Of a DNA stretch of 64,000 nucleotides, positions 53,481 through 64,000 are shown one piece after another. Source of the stretch: Ceratobasidium sp. AG-K (Eukaryota > Basidiomycota > Agaricomycetes > Cantharellales > Ceratobasidiaceae). Location of the stretch: positions 620,001 to 684,000 of the forward strand of contig JAWNGF010000010.1 in the NCBI GenBank assembly GCA_037039685.1. The letters run 5' to 3'. Numbering within the stretch: position 1 is the first letter of the stretch; each line of letters opens with the position of its first letter. The translations under genes and the position numbers were made by a program. The notes under the pieces are model-generated. The model did not search any database. It saw nothing but the letters and a program-made list of their open reading frames with translations, and had not been told where the DNA came from.

Positions 53481-54767
53481 ATGATGCAGATTGAGGACAT
53501 TATCCAGGCTGCATTGGCTGACACTCCTCCTCCACGGACTGTGGTTGCTAGTGAACCACCTGCCTCCCTGGCTCCTGACAGATTTGCTGGGCTAATCGAC
53601 CCCTCACTTGAAGGCAATGAAGACGAGGTGCCTCGGCCTCCAAGCCCTAGTCTCACGGACTTTGAGGCTGAATGGGTTGAAGAGGCTACCCATTGTGATG
53701 AAGGCTCTTGTTGGTGGCGGCATTGCAGCAACTCAGCCAAGGCTGCACTTGAGGCCACTCATGAGCAGGATTGCCACTCTCAACTCCTTTTGTTTGATGA
53801 GGAGTCAATGAACCGTCATCAGCTCAAAGGGCTTGAGGCTTGAAACCATATCTGACAAATGTCCCAGGTTTGTACTGGTTGCGGCAGTACACTTTGTTCT
53901 TGTCTGCTAACAATTTTTATAGCTGAGCCTACATGAGCAGCTCATTGAGCTCCTGGTAATCTACTCAAAGAAGCAAGTTGATATGGAGGCCACTGCTGCT
54001 CACATGTTCATCCGCTCACACATATTCACAGTGAGTCCGTCTGTTATCATATATATCCGCCCTCCTTGCACTTAAACAACACCAACAGTCGCATGTTATT
54101 AGCTGCCTCAAGGTAGCACTGCTTGCACCGTTCCTTATGTCGTATGTTACTTGACTCCAGGAATGGATCCTTGTGAGTCCTTTCTCTTTGATTTCTGCAC
54201 ATTGACTGTCACCAGCTAACAAATCCAAACTTCTATATAGAAAGATATTCAGGAGCACCTGCAAGCATGGAAGGTCCCTGACAGTCTTATTCACAACGCC
54301 ACGCAGTGGAATGAATTTGCATTGGCAATCAAGACAAAGCTCACCCAGCTGTGTGCCACTTGGAAGAATATGGTAAGACGCCCAGTCCTGTTGCAACCCA
54401 CTTGTACACTGATTCAAACTACAAATGCAGATTCAGAAGATGAATGAGGATGGCTTTGACATCAATAAGATTATGCTGAAACTCGCTCCACCACAGATGG
54501 TTATTTCAGAAAAACACTGTGCTCGTTGGGCCTTCATTGTGAGTTTTATTCACCCAGTTGTGTATTGTGATTTGCAACTCACACTACCACCAGTGTCAAT
54601 GCTTTAGCAAGTTCAAAAAACTTGTTGAAGATGGCACTGAGACCCCCAATCACTTTTGGTTGTTTATTGACGCTAAGCTCAAGTCCATCAAGACCCAAGC
54701 ATTCACAAATGCCAGGAGCAACAAGCAGGCTCAACAACTAATGCAAAAGTATGTTTCCTATGCTTGA
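53481..54767 (+). CDS. Hypothetical protein, multi-exon or partly broken
   Basis: A frame from ATG 53481 reads MMQIEDIIQAALADTPPPRT, acidic and Pro-rich, ending at 53843. Further likely exons are ELLVIYSKKQVDMEATAAHM (about 53920-54030), KDIQEHLQAWKVPDSLIHNA (54241-54372), IQKMNEDGFDINKIMLKLAP (54430-54540) and KKLVEDGTETPNHFWLFIDA to TGA 54765-54767. They are separated by GT..AG gaps of about 50-70 bp. The stop at 53841 requires an unresolved splice choice or a frameshift. No known domain was recognised. Confidence 0.4.
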
Positions 54768-55640
54768 ACTAGGGACAGTCTCACTGACTATAAATAGTGT
54801 CTTGCTTCACGCACTTGTGCAGCATCGCATTGATCATCCAACGAAGTTGTCGGTCGGCCCAATTGGCGACCGCCCTGTATGGCAAGCCACTGTAGAGACT
54901 GTGATGGACCTCGGGACGGCTGTTTAGTGTACAGAGTCCGATATACCTACTGTTTTGTTTTGTGTTTACTATCAACCAGTATAATACTGTCTAGTCGTGT
55001 GCAATTCTATCAATTTTTGGATACAAAACCTCCGTAATATGCTATTTTATATAAATTATCAGCGCAATTAAATGACATGTTGAAAGCATGGTGCAATCCA
55101 GCTTGCCAAACATTTGAGTACTAATGTACCATACTACACGCCAACATATGACATGCAATAATTAACCCATGTGTTTTGCATAAGATTTTGGTGAACCTGC
55201 TAGCACAAATATATAACCCCATAGACATGTAATTAACCTCACGTGCCGTAATGCATTGTGCAATATTTTATTAACATCTCATCATGGAATGTGCGCAAAC
55301 CATAGACGAGCATTTAGATAATATTAAACCCATGTAGAGTATCAAACAAATCTTGAGTGCGTGGAGCGTGTGATAGGTACATAACCAAGAACTTATTGAC
55401 TGTTTGAAAATGATACAAGGATGAAATGTTGAGCAACAACGTTTGGCTAATGAATCTGAAATCATTGTTTGGACTCCATCGTTGGCCAAATATCAGACTT
55501 CACATGACTTGCAAATGTAGACGTAAGCTCACAATTACAAAGCTCGACTCACATGGTTAGGTTAAGCTTGCTCACCCAGCTGTGTAGTCATGTTGGACAA
55601 TGAAATCAAATGTACGAATGTCCCCAAGTTCTTCAGGGGC
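54768..55640. other. Intergenic AT-rich region
   Basis: No supportable gene. Overlapping short frames near 54781-54975 and 55271-55489 lack motifs. Confidence 0.4.
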
Positions 55641-55649
55641 AAGATTTGC

Positions 55650-56272
55650 TTGTGCTGAGAGATATTAGCAAGAAGAAATCAAAAATTAATGTGTAACTTA
55701 CCGTTTTTTGCTGATTCCAGCCTGACCCTCCCTCGAGTGAATGTGTCGGGGGTCGGTCCATATGTTGCTGGATTAAATTCGTCGATTTCTTCTTTGACAG
55801 GCTGAGCATCGGCTTCTGAGTCAGGGATTGATATGATCTCAGATGGAATTGGGCCATTACTGGACAATTTGGCATCAAGTTCTCGATTCAGCTGGGCTCG
55901 CAGAACTTCAGCCCATAAACCAGTTAGGCCAATGTAAAGGTGGGGGCAATCCACTAACTGAACGACTGCCGGGATTATCAAAATTTGCTGGTGGAGGATC
56001 AGCAAGTGCAATAGCGCATGATCAGTGAAGGCAAATCGTCTCTATGCTCGAGTGGTGACAAAGATTGGATCTATATGCGTGGTAGGAGCTCATTTAGCTA
56101 AGTTCAAACATCAGAAGATATAGGCTAATACTTACCTTAGCATTATTATATTCAGCTTCGCATTTTTCACATGTAAGTGTTTCTTCTGGGTCTTGGTAAC
56201 AACCATGTTTCCACACCCGCAGGCGCATGGTACCCGTCTTTTTGGGTTTGCAGGTTTGGGATTGGGAGGCAT
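55650..56272 (-). CDS. Small gene with Cys-rich CxCGC motif, possibly transposase-derived
   Basis: Minus-strand ATG at 56270-56272 begins MPPNPKPANPKRRVPCACGC then GNMVVTKTQKKHLHVKN. A Cys-x-Cys-x-Cys group followed by Thr-x-x-x-x-His resembles the zinc-binding start of KDZ/Plavaka-type fungal transposase proteins, but the match is short. A GTAAGT donor follows near 56136. Downstream, ANFDNPGSRSVSGLPPP and later EVLRAQLNRELDAKLSSNG are in different frames, so the gene is either spliced in a way I cannot resolve or is a broken remnant. Confidence 0.4.
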
Positions 56273-56644
56273 GGCAAGGGAGTGGGTATAGAATTCAAGT
56301 GGTGTGTAGTGTGGGTGGCACAGCCTGCTATGCGTGGTGTGTGTCCGTGCGCGCTGTCAAAAAATTACAAGTTCAAGGCTGATGTAAGCGTTGTGCTCCC
56401 AACTTATAAGTATCCCACCTCTCTGAGCACGACAATCCTCCCCCGCTTTGCCCCCCCCCCGCCGCCGCTCTGTTAGTCTTATAATCAGGTATCAGTAAGT
56501 GCTCTAATAAAATTTCATGTATGCTCTGCTTGCTGCATTTGCTGCTAACCAAGTCTCCACCAGATTTCATTTGGTGGCAGGACATCCGTGTTTTTGACTG
56601 ATGCCCACCTTTCTCTTGCCAAATCATCACATAGATCTTTTGCA

Positions 56645-57435
56645 ATGGCTCCCAGAGGTAGGTTACAAGTATATTACATTGTCTACAACCTAGCTAACGC
56701 GCTTACTATACTAGGTACACATACCAAACCCAAACCCCCTCCAGGGAGCGCAAGCGCCACACTGGCGAATCAATCAAGCAATTTGCTGGCGGGATCAAAA
56801 AGTAAGTGATCGACGCTAGCCGACAATAACCTTGTTGATCAATGGCTGTGCAGTCAAGGTTGAATACTCACTGAATGGCCAAGGCTGACAACGCTGAAGA
56901 TGGCAATGGTCAGAACCAGGGGAATGGCCAGAGTGGGACAGGAGGGCAAGACGACCACCAAAGGAGCAGCCAAGATGACCAGGACAACCAAGGCGGTAGG
57001 AATGCTAATGAGAACGGTGACGGTGACGGCGGGGATGACGACAGCGATGGCTGGAGCAAGGTTCAACAACTGACCCAGGATGCATGCAACGACAAGGGCA
57101 ATGTGCCTGAAGAAACACAGGCAACAACTAATTTGGTGGCTTCAGAGGTGAGTAACAAGTGTCGATTTCAGCTTGAACTATACTGATTGGTCGAACAGAA
57201 GCGCAAGCGGATCGAGGACAATGACAACAACAAAAGTGACGATGAGCCCAAAGATGGTGGTGGCGACAACAACACCTGTGGCGACGACGACACTGACAAT
57301 GACGATGACCAGATTCTCACTTTTACAGACCTTTCTCCAGTTTCGTTTGTAGATACGTCTATATACCTGGTGTTTCATGCCATTTCCCCCTGTATTTTTT
57401 CGTGTTACATGCTTTTTATCCATATTTGTTTGTAG
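56645..57435 (+). CDS. Hypothetical acidic low-complexity protein
   Basis: ATG 56645 (MAPR) joins by an intron ending CTATACTAG to GTHTKPKPPPGSASATLANQ, then by a GTAAGT intron toward a region from 56875 rich in Gly, Asn, Gln and Asp (GNGQNQGNGQSGTGGQDDHQ, GDGDGGDDDSDGW). A further intron near 57148-57197 leads to KRKRIEDNDNNKSDDEPKDG. No folded domain is evident. One junction near 56856 leaves a one-base frame mismatch, so the model is tentative. Confidence 0.35.
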
Positions 57436-59500
57436 CACTCTCCGTGTAATCCGTTGCTTCGCCCCACATTGCAAATGTCCGTAAAAATAATCAATTTTAT
57501 GCGATTTATATTATACGGTGAGAACCCCAGCGGGCTGGCCCGTACACGTGGGTCCGTGATTTGCCAAAATCACGGACATATTTCCCATATAAACAATCAC
57601 GGGCATGTTCCACATGCGACACGAAGGTCCTGCCCGTGTTCTTGCCTCCGTAAAACACGGAACTCCGTGGTCCACAGTGAATTCCGTCAGGTCCCTTTCA
57701 GGAATATAAGTATTCGGCTTTATATATTACTATTTGAACAGAGCTAGATCTAGAGCACAGGAACTCGTAAGTAGGACAATGCAAAGCAATTCATTAACTC
57801 ATTTCGCCTTGTAGATGTAGTTATATAGGAACTTGCCCGGCGACACACGTGACGCGGCCAAGCAGGCAACGTGCGACTATTGTAGGCAACATATGTTGCT
57901 ACCAAGGCTGTAATGGTATTGGTATGTATCTCTTCTTGTTGCTCGAGACGGGTTGATTTTACTAAGGTCCATCCTAGCGCCTTGTCACGTTATTCAGTCC
58001 GTGGCCCATGCATGCTATTGCCATTGCCCTGGTATTGGTGGACACTCAGGCCTAATGCATGTTATACTGTTTTCTCTTGTATATATTGCAGATTCCTGGC
58101 GACATTATCCCAAAGGTTATGTACATATTTGGTGCGATAGTATGCATATTATTGTCAGATTCTCGCTATTTTATCCTGTTACGAGTTCCTGTGGAGACAT
58201 GACTAGCCAACATAAGTGCACTATATATGCAGAACATTTCTACAACAAGACGCAGTGGGTCATAGCCTCAGTGTTGTCCCAGCCTGTGCAGTAAAACACA
58301 ATCGATTGGTTTCTCGCCCTAGCCACTCGAAGGGTGCAGTTCGTCAGCAAAATGGGTTTGTCCTCCAGAGCGTACAGGCACTCCCAAGAGCTTTGTAGAC
58401 TCCAGGGGTGCTTGGGGGATGTGGTGGTTTGATTGGGAGGAGTGGTGTTTTGATCGGGAGAGATGGCGTCTGATGGGAAGCTTTGCGAGATGTGGCACGG
58501 GCTGAGCAAGCGTGGTCATGTAATCGGTCAAATTCAGATCATGAACGAGCACTACCAGAGTGCAAGTATTTCGGTGTGAGATAAACATGTAGCTATATTT
58601 GCTTGTCCGAGTGGGCTATCTCACACAAGGCATGGTGGTACAGTAACAAGCCTACAAACAAAGGAGACACTGTATGAAAAATACAGCAATGGTCCTGCCG
58701 GAGAAACTACCATTACGCATCCAACACACGATGAGGCGATATTAAGTCTCTGTTTGACATGGGTGAGCTGCAGCTAGGTTGGTTATGGGCCTGAAACAAT
58801 GACTTACAGTGCTCGGAGGGTACTCTCGCTGGCATTGTTCAAGGAATCGGCCAGTAGCCAGTTGCGAGACATCAAGCAGTGAGAGTGGTATTGATAATAC
58901 TAGATGGCGACGAGAGTTCGAGTCAAAAGGTGCAGCTCTGCCACTCGAGAACAATAAGATTGGTGGACAGGCACCGTTCGACATGACTCACCTGACAGCT
59001 GTTTAGGGCTGGCAACTTCACTGTCACTTAAACGTCCACCTTCAGCCGCCATTCTTATGCTTCCCCCTTCCAACTTATGCCCTTCTGACGGCAATGATTG
59101 CCTAGCTTGCGAAGCTGCCGCTGGGGCTTTGGAGTGAAGTTGGCTTAAGGTAAGCCTTAGCACGTCATACCAGAATATTCCCACATGTTTGCTAACTCGT
59201 GGGTGGCTTACACTTTGTAGCTAATGTGGCGTGGTAACGCGCGTCGCTGTCCCTTCATCTTGATGCATGCATTGCCCCTTGCATAGTCCTTGGGATCATC
59301 ACTCAAGTGTTACAAGGTAAACATAACTTCGTCCATGTTTCATTGCTAATTCTCTCTTGTTGTCTGCACGCGGATCCACTATTACTGTCCTGTTTCTGAG
59401 TGTAATTATGTAGATAGAATGCCAAAAAAGAAATATAATTATAAATATTCTATTTGCGAGCCCGTGTGCTACTGTACCGTTCCCAAGAAGTTTCCCATCA
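57436..59500. other. Non-coding, repeat-rich region
   Basis: About 2 kb with no confident gene. It includes the hairpin above and, near 58415-58500, opposite-orientation copies of the GCCACATCTC minisatellite motif found at 59714-59860. Short frames at 57913-58300 have no family motif. Confidence 0.4.
57552..57577. repeat. Perfect 11 bp hairpin
   Basis: GTCCGTGATTT, a four-base loop, and AAATCACGGAC. It lies within a region of CCGTG/CACGG palindromes that ends with TCCACAGTG at 57671-57679, the complement of the terminus seen in the MITE-like element at 59501. Confidence 0.7.
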
Positions 59501-59710
59501 GCACTGTGGACCCCAAATCTCCGTAAAATACGGAGGTTTATGCGGAGGTTTCCTCCGTGTCGTTGGCAAAACACGGCGGTAAACCCTGTATCTTGGTCAG
59601 CGGTCGTTGGAGTGCCTTGATCTCGACGCTGGATACGGTGATTACCTCCGTGTTTTGCCAAAGACTGGGATCAAACTCCGCAAAATGTGGAGTTTTGGGG
59701 CCCATAGTGC
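59501..59710. mobile_element. MITE-like element, 210 bp
   Basis: Terminal inverted repeats match at 19 of 22 positions (left GCACTGTGGACCCCAAA..., right end the complement of GCACTATGGGCCCCAAA...). Internal arms carry CTCCGTAAAATACGGAGG and GGCAAAACACGG with its inverted partner CCGTGTTTTGCC, so the unit can fold on itself. No ORF and no clear target duplication. Confidence 0.65.
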
Positions 59711-59713
59711 AGT

Positions 59714-59860
59714 GCCACATCTCCTGGACTCCCGATCAGCCGCCACATCTCGTCACGCTCCTCACACGACGCCACGTCTCTCAGTACTCGCAATCAAACG
59801 GCATATCTCGCAGTGTGCTCCCGAAAATGCGCCACATCTCAGGAGCGCTCCCTAAAGTAG
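59714..59860 (+). repeat. Minisatellite, about 29 bp period, five diverged units
   Basis: The motif GCCACATCTC or variants starts at 59714, 59742, 59771, about 59801 and 59831, each followed by CTCC/CCGATCA-like sequence. It directly abuts the MITE-like element. Confidence 0.65.
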
Positions 59861-60056
59861 GACTTGGGTCTCCGGCTCGCAGCACTTCGGAGCGCCCCGG
59901 AAATATTTTAGTTTTTGTTGAGTTTTCATAGGACTGGGGTAATCTTTCAAAATACCCCTAATACAACCTAACCAGAGTCTCAGCTCTGAGCATATATATT
60001 TTACGCATCGACAATAACCACAAGGTAATTTAAGCGACGATCAATTGTGTGTCGGA

Positions 60057-62721
60057 CTAATCCAACCCCAAAGTGGATATTTTCATTGGCATAACGGCAG
60101 TCTTGCTTAGCTTTCCATCTGGCCCACGGGAATATGGCTTTGAAACTACGGTGTTTAGCCAAACTATATCATCAGCAGCTTCGAATCTTAGCGATGATAT
60201 CAAGTTCGAAAGGACAACCTCTGTAATGAGTGCAATCAGTGATGAATCCCTACTGTAAGTCTATGTTGATCAACTTACTCATTTCAAGCTGCGAGAATCT
60301 CATGCCGCTACGAGCATTTTTTGGTTAGGGGAGCAGAACAAGCCCGATTTTCATGAATATATGGTACGTACGGACAGGCACGTGCGCCCCCCGAAAAGGT
60401 CATCCTACTCGCACACTGTGTCAATACAACGACTTACTCTACTTGGAAATTCTTACATTGAGGAATACAACGCAGGCATTCTAGAGTCCCCGAATGTTGC
60501 AAGTAACGCCCCAAGCCATCTCTCAGGCCTAAACTCATTGGCGTCTTCACCCGATGTTTGCCTACCCATTTGTTTAGGTGGTCTTGAACCGATAACCAAA
60601 AAGGCGACTCACCGATCTAAATTGGCCGCTCGGAGCGATATGTAGATATGTGTGCCCTTTGTAACTTGAATTTGGGTGATCGTGGTTTTTCCATCCTTGG
60701 ACCTAACCGGGTAGTGAAGTGGCAATGACCGAAAAAGGGGACAGGGGGATGCAGCCGTAGGATCTCACGGCAAACAGCATCGAGGTAGCTGAGTGAGTTG
60801 AGCTGGTCGTAGTCGAGATCTTTTCCGAACATCCCCTGTGCTTTGTAGATTTCGCTGCGGAGCTTTTCTTGAACGTGTGGGTATTGGGAAAGTACTTGAA
60901 GTGTCCTTGCAAGTGCTGAACTACAAAAATACGTAACCATAACTTTAGTAGACAGAATAACATACAGTACCCCTGTTTACCTTGTGGTGTCTTGTCCGGC
61001 AAATACTAGTGCGCTGTTATCGAGTCCGTCAGCACCCCAACCGGCTAATCGGCATACCCGCACACTTGACTTGTGCCAGAACTTCCTCGTCACTCAACCG
61101 TTCCCTCGGGTCGACCATCTGGTTTTGCTTTACTATCCCATACTTGTTTCAGTTTACACCCGTACGAAAATTACTAAACTCACGTAGTATTGTCATGAGA
61201 TCCTGTCCTGCTGCGACCTCTGTTTAGAGGGTGTTATTCGCAAGGGCCTTTTTCTTCCGGGCGATTATATCGATTTCCTTTGCATACGCATGTCAGTCAA
61301 TGATTATCGGATAAGTAGGATACATATGAAAACTAACCGTCTGGTTCATTATATCTGTGACTCTTATCATTGCCTGAGTCGGGCGGTGGGGGATTCGTTC
61401 GACGATGTATCGCCGGAACCAGGCTGGTCCGAATTTCACTAGTCGAGGTAAAAACGGCTGCAAATACCACATGTCTATGATTAACGGGCTACCAATCATT
61501 CTCATCAGATTATTGGTGAGTTCATGGGCCAGTTAAGGACTCACAACATCTGGTGTGCCGCATCAAGGTATTCTGGGACCTTGTCTTCCATCACTCCGAA
61601 TGAATGCCCGATTCCTAAAATTATTGGCAAGAGAATTATAACCAGCTTTTTGAACAAAAACTTACCCGCTTGGCCAATAATCTCGAGAGCAGCGTAGTTG
61701 ATCCATTTATAAACATAGACTACGCTGGAATTTGAACCATTGGCCCTAACCTGCGAGGCAACACGGTCGATTAACTACGAAGCCAGAGTTTCAGCCAACG
61801 CAAATCGGTTTAATAATTGAGACAACTTCACATGATATGTGATCGTTGTTACAGTTGGCGTCTAAATGGTGGTCAGTGCTTAAAGCGGCTGTTCAAAGGT
61901 TTCAACGCGGCCTACCACTGTAAGGGCAGTTTTAGTATATATCATATTAGAATAGAACAGGACCTCACAGTCTCGCATGTGATTTGCGGTAAATATGGGA
62001 TTCAATGCCTTGTGAAGCACATGAACTCGGGTAGCTTGTAAAACTGACTTCAGCGTACCTTGCGGTGAATTCTATGCTTTCGTCCTGAATTCTTGGGAAA
62101 AAATTCATGAGCTGACACCACGATACCAAGCCCTCGACACACCTGACACGGTTATGACACTCGGCCCCCATACGAGCGTGAGCCACCTATTCCTACTGTG
62201 TAGCTTGATATGCATAGTCAGCTGGGTGCACTCACGCTGTTATTGCTTCAGAATTAGTAAACTCTTCAGGTTCCTTGACCAGCACCTCGTGTAGAGCTCG
62301 AGGGTCGGAAATCCACAATTGGCCACTCTAAACTCGCGAACTTCGGCAACTACAAGCAAATTTGACGGCAAATACGTACCCGCAACGGCCCCTCTACCCG
62401 ACATACCGACCCGCAAGTGTTTAATAGTTCTCCTTGTAGTTGAATTCCGGCTTTAGGGTCGAATATCTCCAGCGCATAGCCTGCAGCGACGCTCGGACGT
62501 TTAGTACTATTGAACTGGTCTTATTACGTACCAAAAAGCAACGATTGTGCAGATGGCCCGTCAAGAGCCTTAAAGGCCCGAGACGCTTTGACGAGTTGAT
62601 AAGTACCTCTAGCACCAGCTACTAGGATCAAACCAAGGCAGGAGTAAAATAGGTGATTCTTGACCAGAGCGAGACAATCCATGATAGAGTAGGGCTGGGT
62701 CGATTCGATCACCGAACTCAT
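60057..62721 (-). CDS. Cytochrome P450, probably inactivated by a small deletion
   Basis: ATG at 62719-62721 starts MSSVIESTQPYSIMDCLALV with a hydrophobic anchor (FYSCLGLILVAGA). Small exons follow: YALEIFDPKAGIQLQGELLN, LWISDPRALHEVLVKEPEEF, HKALNPIFTANHMRDCEVLF (helix C region), PFLPRLVKFGPAWF, helix I ALVFAGQDTT, K-helix EILR in LDAVCREILRLHPPV, and the haem loop FSGGARAC (60371-60405). The C-terminus YSRGPDGKLSKTAVMPMKI stops at 60057-60059. P450s oxidise lipophilic or secondary-metabolite substrates at the ER. Compared with the neighbour, about ten residues after LHPPV are missing and the frame shifts before YPVRSKDG, so this copy is probably a pseudogene unless the assembly is wrong there. 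Family cannot be assigned. Confidence 0.8.
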
Positions 62722-63212
62722 GGTAAACAGTGTGAACTATAGCCAGGTAGCAATGTGTGTGGTGTACTTGTACCCTCGCACGAGTACGTGGCAAAATAAC
62801 GGATCCACTGGCCGATAACCGCGAGGATGAAAGGGGCCAGCGGAACTTCCTATCGAGACGCATCTGGATGCGCTGCGCGCTCCGCCTGCCTGGAAAGGTA
62901 TCTCGCATCTGCGTTCGAAATAATTCTAGGATAGACTGTTTGGTCACGGTGAGACTGTATCGCTGTGAGGCAGTAAAAGGAAAGAAACAAGGCACAAGCA
63001 CAAGCCTTCGACCAGTCACTTGCATGACATCAGTGTCAAGGTCTGGCACTCCTCGGTTCCTGACGTTTGCGTGGGGAATCACATGACTTGAACCCTCCAC
63101 ATCGACCAGTCGTATTAGTACATAATTACGGCTATAATAACACGTTCTTGGCAAAAACAACGACTATCGCACCCAAATCTCCAATACCAGGCAACCAAGC
63201 CCACCATATCGT
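62722..63212. other. Intergenic region between the two P450 genes
   Basis: About 490 bp holding the presumed promoter of the first P450 and the 3' end of the second. No other gene supported. Confidence 0.5.
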
Positions 63213-64000
63213 CTACTCTGAACCACCTAGGACATACATCTTCATTGGCATGGCAGGGCCCGCACTGAGTCTTCCATCTGGGCCGCGAGCATGTGGTTTT
63301 ATTGTGAAATCATTCTTCCAGGATACCTCTCCGGCCACCTCGAACTCGAAGGACGACACCAATTTTGAAAGCACGGCCTCTACCATGAGTTGGATTAAAA
63401 CTCGATCATTTGGACGGTACTGTTCATGGACTTACTCATCACAAGAAGGGAAAACTTCATGCCACTATAAATAAGAAAGCTGAGTCAACCCAGTCAACTA
63501 AATCTACCGGTGTGCAACTTACGGGCAGGCTCGCGGTCCTCCGAGAAAAGTCATCCTTACAAGCAAGGGTCAATGACATGCAGGCACGTGATACACGGAG
63601 CTCACATTGAAGAATATATACTAGGCATCCTGGAATCTCCAACGGTAGCAGGCAGCGGTTCGAGCCAGCGCTGGGGTTTGAACTGGTCGGCGTCACTGCC
63701 CCAGGTTTGCCTAGATTCTTGTTCATTCCGCGATACAACGGAAACAAAGCTGAATACCTACGGATCTAGGTTGGCTGCTCGAAGCGATACGTAGATACGG
63801 GTCCCTTTTGTGACTGGGATGGTTGTAATCATACTTGCTCCATCCTTGGATCTAACTGGGTATAGGAGCGGCAATGTCCAGTCCTGAGTCGCCACGCGCT
63901 CGAGAAATGAAACCGGAGGATGCAACCTCAAGATCTCGCGACAGACAGCGTCCAGATAGGTGAGCGAGTTGAGTTGATCATAATCGAGTTCTGCTCCGTA
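63213..64000 (-). CDS. Cytochrome P450, tandem paralogue (5' end outside window)
   Basis: Reading inward from the right edge on the minus strand: LDYDQLNSLTYLDAVCREIL (K-helix ExxR), RLHPPVSFLERVATQDWTLP, YPVRSKDGASMITTIPVTKG, DADQFKPQRWLEPLPATVGD (the PERF-like region), haem loop MTFLGGPRACP with the ligand Cys (63521-63550). The C-terminus reads VLIQLMVEAVLSKLVSSFEF and PHARGPDGRLSAGPAMPMKM, stop 63213-63215. Introns are short and GT-AG. Every visible motif is intact, so unlike its downstream neighbour it could be functional. The close match shows tandem duplication. Confidence 0.88.

Noticed and set aside
57913..58300. Coding gene in the 57.9-58.3 kb region
   Set aside because: Overlapping frames are low in similarity to anything known and lie in a repeat-rich stretch.

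Overview
The window looks like nuclear DNA of a basidiomycete fungus. The best guess from gene style is a Rhizoctonia/Ceratobasidiaceae-type agaricomycete, although the species cannot be proven from sequence alone. The reasons are host genes split by many 44-65 bp introns, an HNH_2-type nuclease-like protein, a NACHT-WD40 receptor-like protein, a TGY-type Hog1/Sty1 MAP kinase, tandem cytochrome P450s, and chromodomain Ty3/Gypsy retrotransposons. No bacterial-style operons, rRNA, recognisable tRNA or CRISPR array were seen.

Layout. 1-3 kb: the 3' end of a Pro/Ser-rich gene and a complete HNH-domain gene. 3.1-8.5 kb: repeat-rich, with a probable solo LTR, a satellite-like array of 160/169 bp monomers in 329 bp dimers, a decayed LINE (RNase H plus C-terminal Cys/His part), and 17 perfect TTAGG units. 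8.7-17.4 kb: a conserved host block with ISWI remodeller (+), HOG1 MAP kinase (-) and CCT3 chaperonin subunit (+); HOG1 and CCT3 are divergent from a 126 bp shared promoter. 19.3-24.2 kb: a NACHT-WD40 gene (-). 24.9-28.5 kb: a broken second copy of the CCT3 region plus an older CCT3 fragment, so the NACHT gene lies between two copies of one segment. 28.5-52.7 kb: transposon territory with two MITE-like inverted-repeat elements, a complete young Gypsy element E1 (29435-37394, 511 bp LTRs, GTGAG target duplication), a Tc1/mariner relic, then three pieces of a second Gypsy family: E2 (truncated, -), E3 (LTR to LTR, -) and E4 (truncated, +). 52.7-57.4 kb: small, mostly unrecognised genes including a WW-domain protein. 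57.4-60 kb: MITE-like and minisatellite DNA. 60-64 kb: two tandem P450 genes on the minus strand; the second runs off the window.

Most notable. Both Gypsy families lack a TGG-type tRNA primer site. Instead, the 12 bases two nucleotides inside the 5' LTR are complementary to bases in that LTR exactly 33 nt downstream of the TATA start, and the pairing covaries between families; this predicts Tf1-like self-primed reverse transcription. Both families also carry a third ORF after pol, in another frame and overlapping the pol tail. It begins Met-Pro-Ala and shares a CxGC...VVLxS motif that I cannot assign to a known family. U3 promoters carry clusters of TGAGTCA (Gcn4/AP-1-like) sites. The ISWI gene carries several apparent one-base indels in invariant motifs, while neighbouring HOG1 and CCT3 look clean; HOG1 appears to use two GC-AG introns.
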